NCBI GenBank assembly: GCA_947488305.1
Contig: CANKZM010000005.1
Location: forward strand, 310,001 to 374,000
Source: an uncultured Roseobacter sp.
GTDB taxonomy: Bacteria; Pseudomonadota; Alphaproteobacteria; Rhodobacterales; Rhodobacteraceae
Direction: 5' to 3'
DNA: 64,000 bases
Below the pieces are notes generated by a model. The model was not told where the DNA came from. It worked only from the letters and a program-made list of their open reading frames with translations, and did not search any database. Below are positions 61,702 to 64,000 of the stretch, piece after piece. Made by a program: the position numbers and the translations under genes. Position 1 is the stretch's first letter, and each line of letters starts with the position of its first letter.

Positions 61702-63696
61702 ATGCTGTCGCTGAAAAAGTTGCTATGGATTCTCTTGGCGTTTGGTTTGACCACCGCTGGTGTCCACGCGCAGACAGGCCAACCAGAATGGCCCTTACGA
61801 CAGCAAAAACCGTATTCGTTGGTTCCCGATCTGAGCTTTCTGAACGAGAAGCCAGCCGGTGCCAAAGGGCGTGTCAGCGCCGAAGGTGACAAACTGATAT
61901 TTGAGGACGGCACGGCGGCCCGCTTTTGGGGCGCAAACCTCCAAGCAAACGCGTTGTTTTCGACCAAACCTGCACATATCAAATTGCAAGCCAAACGGCT
62001 TGCGGCACTTGGCTTCAACCTTGTTCGGATACACCACCACGACTCGACGTGGGTACGTCCGAACGTCTTTAAAGACCATACTCAGTCCACGCGTCATCTG
62101 AATCTGGCCTCCATGAGAACGCTTGATTTGTGGATTGAAGCGCTCAAGGCAGACGGAATCTACATCTGGCTTGATATGCAGGTTGGCAGGCGCCTGGTGA
62201 CAAATGACAACGTAGATGCCTTTGATGATTTTGCGAAAAATGGCATCGGCTGGCTACATGGGTTGAGTTATTTTTCCCCGTCAATTCAGAATCTCATGAA
62301 GGAGTTTCAGGGAGCCTATCTTGGCTATGAAAACCATTTGTCGGGGCTACGGTACGCGGACGACCCTGCGGTTATCGCCGTCTTGTTGACGAATGAGAAC
62401 GACCTGACGCACCACTATGGCAACCGGCTCCTACCCGACAAAGGGTACCCTCACCACATGGAGATTTACCTGTCTGCCGCCCAGTCGTTTGCGCAGGAAC
62501 ATGGACTGAGCAAGTGGCAAACCTGGCGTTCCTGGGAGTATGGACCGTCCAAGATTTTCTTGAATGACGTTGAGCACCATTTTTTTTCAGGGATGTCGGG
62601 TGATTTGCGGCAGTTGGGGTACGAGGGCCTGATCATTCCGACCAACATGTGGGGCAAGATGCCGGTCTCGAGCCTGCCCTCCTTGAGCATGGCGTCGATG
62701 ATCGACGTACACAGCTACGGCGAAGCCGCTGGCCTGTCGATCAATCCGACAAAAATAGAACAAGTGGACGTTTTGTCATGGGTAGCTTCCAGCCATGTCA
62801 CCAATATGCCAATAAGCATTTCGGAATGGAACGTGTTGCGCTTTCCGACCCTTGATCGTTTTCTATTGCCGCTCAGGATGGCGACGCTGGCCGCACATCA
62901 AGGCTGGGATGCCCCTATCATTTATGGCTATGCCCAGCAGCCGCTGAACGGCGCGCTGATCCCCAGCAATTGGGATGTGGCGGGTGATCCGTCTATGCTC
63001 AGTGTTCTTCCTGCCAGCGCGTTGATGTACAGGCGGCAACATGTCCGACCCGCAGAAAAAACCTACGCATTACGCCTGTCGGCTGAACAGTTATTCCGCG
63101 CTGAGATTTCGCCCAAGACTTCTACCGCCATCAGAACACTCTTCGAACAAAGCGCGTTGGTGATAGAGATGCCCACGGTGCCCGAACTTCCTTGGCTTAG
63201 GCCGCGAAAAGCGCCACCCGGATCGATCATTGTTAATGACCTGGATCGCAATTTTCTCGACCCCGATGCACATGAAGTCATTGCCGATACCGGAGAATTC
63301 TTACGCAATTTCAAGGACGAAATCATGCGTGTTTCAACTGATCAGACACAGCTTTTCGCCGGCAGGCTGGCAGGCCAAGTGTTTGACTTGGAGAATATTT
63401 ATCTGCATGCCGACCTGCCGCTTGCGGCCGTAGCGGTACAAAGCCTGGACGGCCAGAAAATTGAAAACTCGCGAGAAATCCTCATCTCGCTGTCAACGCG
63501 CACGCGTTTGGAAAAGGAACGTCCTGCCATCTTCGCGATCGAACCGGCGCAGGGGGAGTTACGCGTGAAGGCGGTCCCCGGACTTACACTGCGCAACCTT
63601 CGAGGCAACCCGTTACCTGCGGTCTTTGACGCGGGATGGTATCGCATCGACCTCGGCATTGCGTCAGATCAGAATTGGCTGAAGCTGGCGGAATAA
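61702..63696 (+). CDS. Secreted glycoside hydrolase-like protein (GH5/clan A-like)
   Basis: A 664-residue exported protein (signal peptide ending TTAGVHA). The barrel opens with RFWGANLQANALFSTK and LAALGFNLVRIHHHDS, the pattern of cellulase-like (GH5-type) domains. LLTNENDLTHH near residue 230 is the candidate acid/base glutamate and SISEWNVLRFP near 374 the candidate nucleophile. A C-terminal domain of about 200 residues follows without a family I can name. It may trim an extracellular polysaccharide. No strong ribosome site is visible before the ATG. Confidence 0.75.
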   Translation: MLSLKKLLWILLAFGLTTAGVHAQTGQPEWPLRQQKPYSLVPDLSFLNEKPAGAKGRVSAEGDKLIFEDGTAARFWGANLQANALFSTKPAHIKLQAKRLAALGFNLVRIHHHDSTWVRPNVFKDHTQSTRHLNLASMRTLDLWIEALKADGIYIWLDMQVGRRLVTNDNVDAFDDFAKNGIGWLHGLSYFSPSIQNLMKEFQGAYLGYENHLSGLRYADDPAVIAVLLTNENDLTHHYGNRLLPDKGYPHHMEIYLSAAQSFAQEHGLSKWQTWRSWEYGPSKIFLNDVEHHFFSGMSGDLRQLGYEGLIIPTNMWGKMPVSSLPSLSMASMIDVHSYGEAAGLSINPTKIEQVDVLSWVASSHVTNMPISISEWNVLRFPTLDRFLLPLRMATLAAHQGWDAPIIYGYAQQPLNGALIPSNWDVAGDPSMLSVLPASALMYRRQHVRPAEKTYALRLSAEQLFRAEISPKTSTAIRTLFEQSALVIEMPTVPELPWLRPRKAPPGSIIVNDLDRNFLDPDAHEVIADTGEFLRNFKDEIMRVSTDQTQLFAGRLAGQVFDLENIYLHADLPLAAVAVQSLDGQKIENSREILISLSTRTRLEKERPAIFAIEPAQGELRVKAVPGLTLRNLRGNPLPAVFDAGWYRIDLGIASDQNWLKLAE

Positions 63697-63719
63697 CGAC
63701 GACGGCCGGCCTGTTGGTT

Positions 63720-64000
63720 TCAAGAAAGAGCGGCGGCAGGGTCAACGCCGATCTGGTCACACATTCGGGCCATGTAGGAATTTGGCAGCGGTGCATGTTT
63801 GCGCCACCATGGTTTGGTCCCATTGGTATAGAGATGAACTGAGATCGTGTTTTCGGTGAAATGCCCTTCCACATGACCATGCGGGTCAAAGAAGACATCG
63901 TTCAATTGAAACGGCACCGGGTAGAGCACCTCCGGCTTCATCGCCTTCTCAAAATCCCCGGTCTGCTTGCAAAAATGGGTGAATGCCTGCGGACCGAAAG
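63720..64000 (-). CDS. Glycosyltransferase-like protein, C-terminal part
   Basis: The gene continues beyond the right edge; the window holds the last 93 codons. The reading frame is open to 64000 and reads FGPQAFTHFCKQTGDFEKAM, then VLYPVPFQLNDVFFDP and SVHLYTNGTKPWWRKH. This matches the C-terminus of small sugar-binding glycosyltransferases (alpha-1,4-GT/GT32-like), where G-P-x-x-F-T and H-L-W/Y motifs are common. With the neighbouring glycoside hydrolase-like protein it suggests a surface polysaccharide region starting here. Start not in window. Confidence 0.6.
   Translation of the reverse strand, partial: FGPQAFTHFCKQTGDFEKAMKPEVLYPVPFQLNDVFFDPHGHVEGHFTENTISVHLYTNGTKPWWRKHAPLPNSYMARMCDQIGVDPAAALS

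Overview
The window looks like a chromosomal segment of a marine alphaproteobacterium of the Rhodobacterales (Roseobacter group). This is an inference from protein style and gene neighbourhoods: imelysin/HemP/FbpAB iron genes, a sugar ABC cassette with deoxyhexose oxidation enzymes, an Irr-type operator upstream of dps, and a very large type I secreted repeat protein. No rRNA, tRNA, CRISPR array, prophage or intact insertion sequence was seen.

Region 1 (1-11.2 kb) holds a zinc-related pair (zrgA-like partial gene and a Zur-type Fur regulator), an OmpA-domain protein, a decayed DUF4956/VTC gene pair, and two periplasmic phosphoesterases (CpdB, glycerophosphodiester phosphodiesterase) flanking a PAS-GGDEF-EAL protein. 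A SpoIIAA/STAS-like protein, a lipoprotein cytochrome c and a creatininase-family hydrolase follow.

Region 2 (11.2-26.2 kb) is transport and catabolism. A polar amino acid type ABC transporter (binding protein divergent from ATPase and permease) and a CMD-family protein come first. Then come two divergent operons for an L-rhamnose/L-fucose type sugar. Leftward: enolase-superfamily enzyme, lactonase-like amidohydrolase, FadR-type regulator, mutarotase, L-rhamnonate dehydratase-like enzyme. Rightward: aldo/keto reductase, sugar ABC ATPase, two permeases, binding protein, SDR. Two 11-bp sites fitting TNGTNNNACNA lie between them and are the obvious targets of the encoded regulator. The enzymes fit the non-phosphorylative route: import, mutarotation, oxidation to lactone, hydrolysis, dehydration, second oxidation. 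The final cleavage enzyme is not in the cluster. A DMT-family exporter closes the region.

Region 3 (26.2-38.3 kb) has an M48-like protease with a membrane partner and then a dense iron region: FbpA and FbpB type ferric iron transporter parts, a 43-bp palindrome, a 50-residue ORF translationally coupled to hemP, two small proteins of unknown function, two imelysins, a di-heme oxidoreductase, a DUF1513 protein, DUF1289 and dps. Together they suggest iron-regulated uptake and storage.

Region 4 (38.3-64 kb) has an alpha/beta hydrolase, an Old Yellow Enzyme type flavoprotein, an Asp/Glu racemase family protein, and then a type I secretion locus: OmpA-domain protein, TolC, ABC exporter and HlyD adaptor, facing a 13.4-kb gene for a 4467-residue acidic repeat protein ending in RTX repeats. 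Its repeats form a nested pattern that records segmental duplications. A secreted glycoside-hydrolase-like protein and the end of a glycosyltransferase-like gene finish the window.
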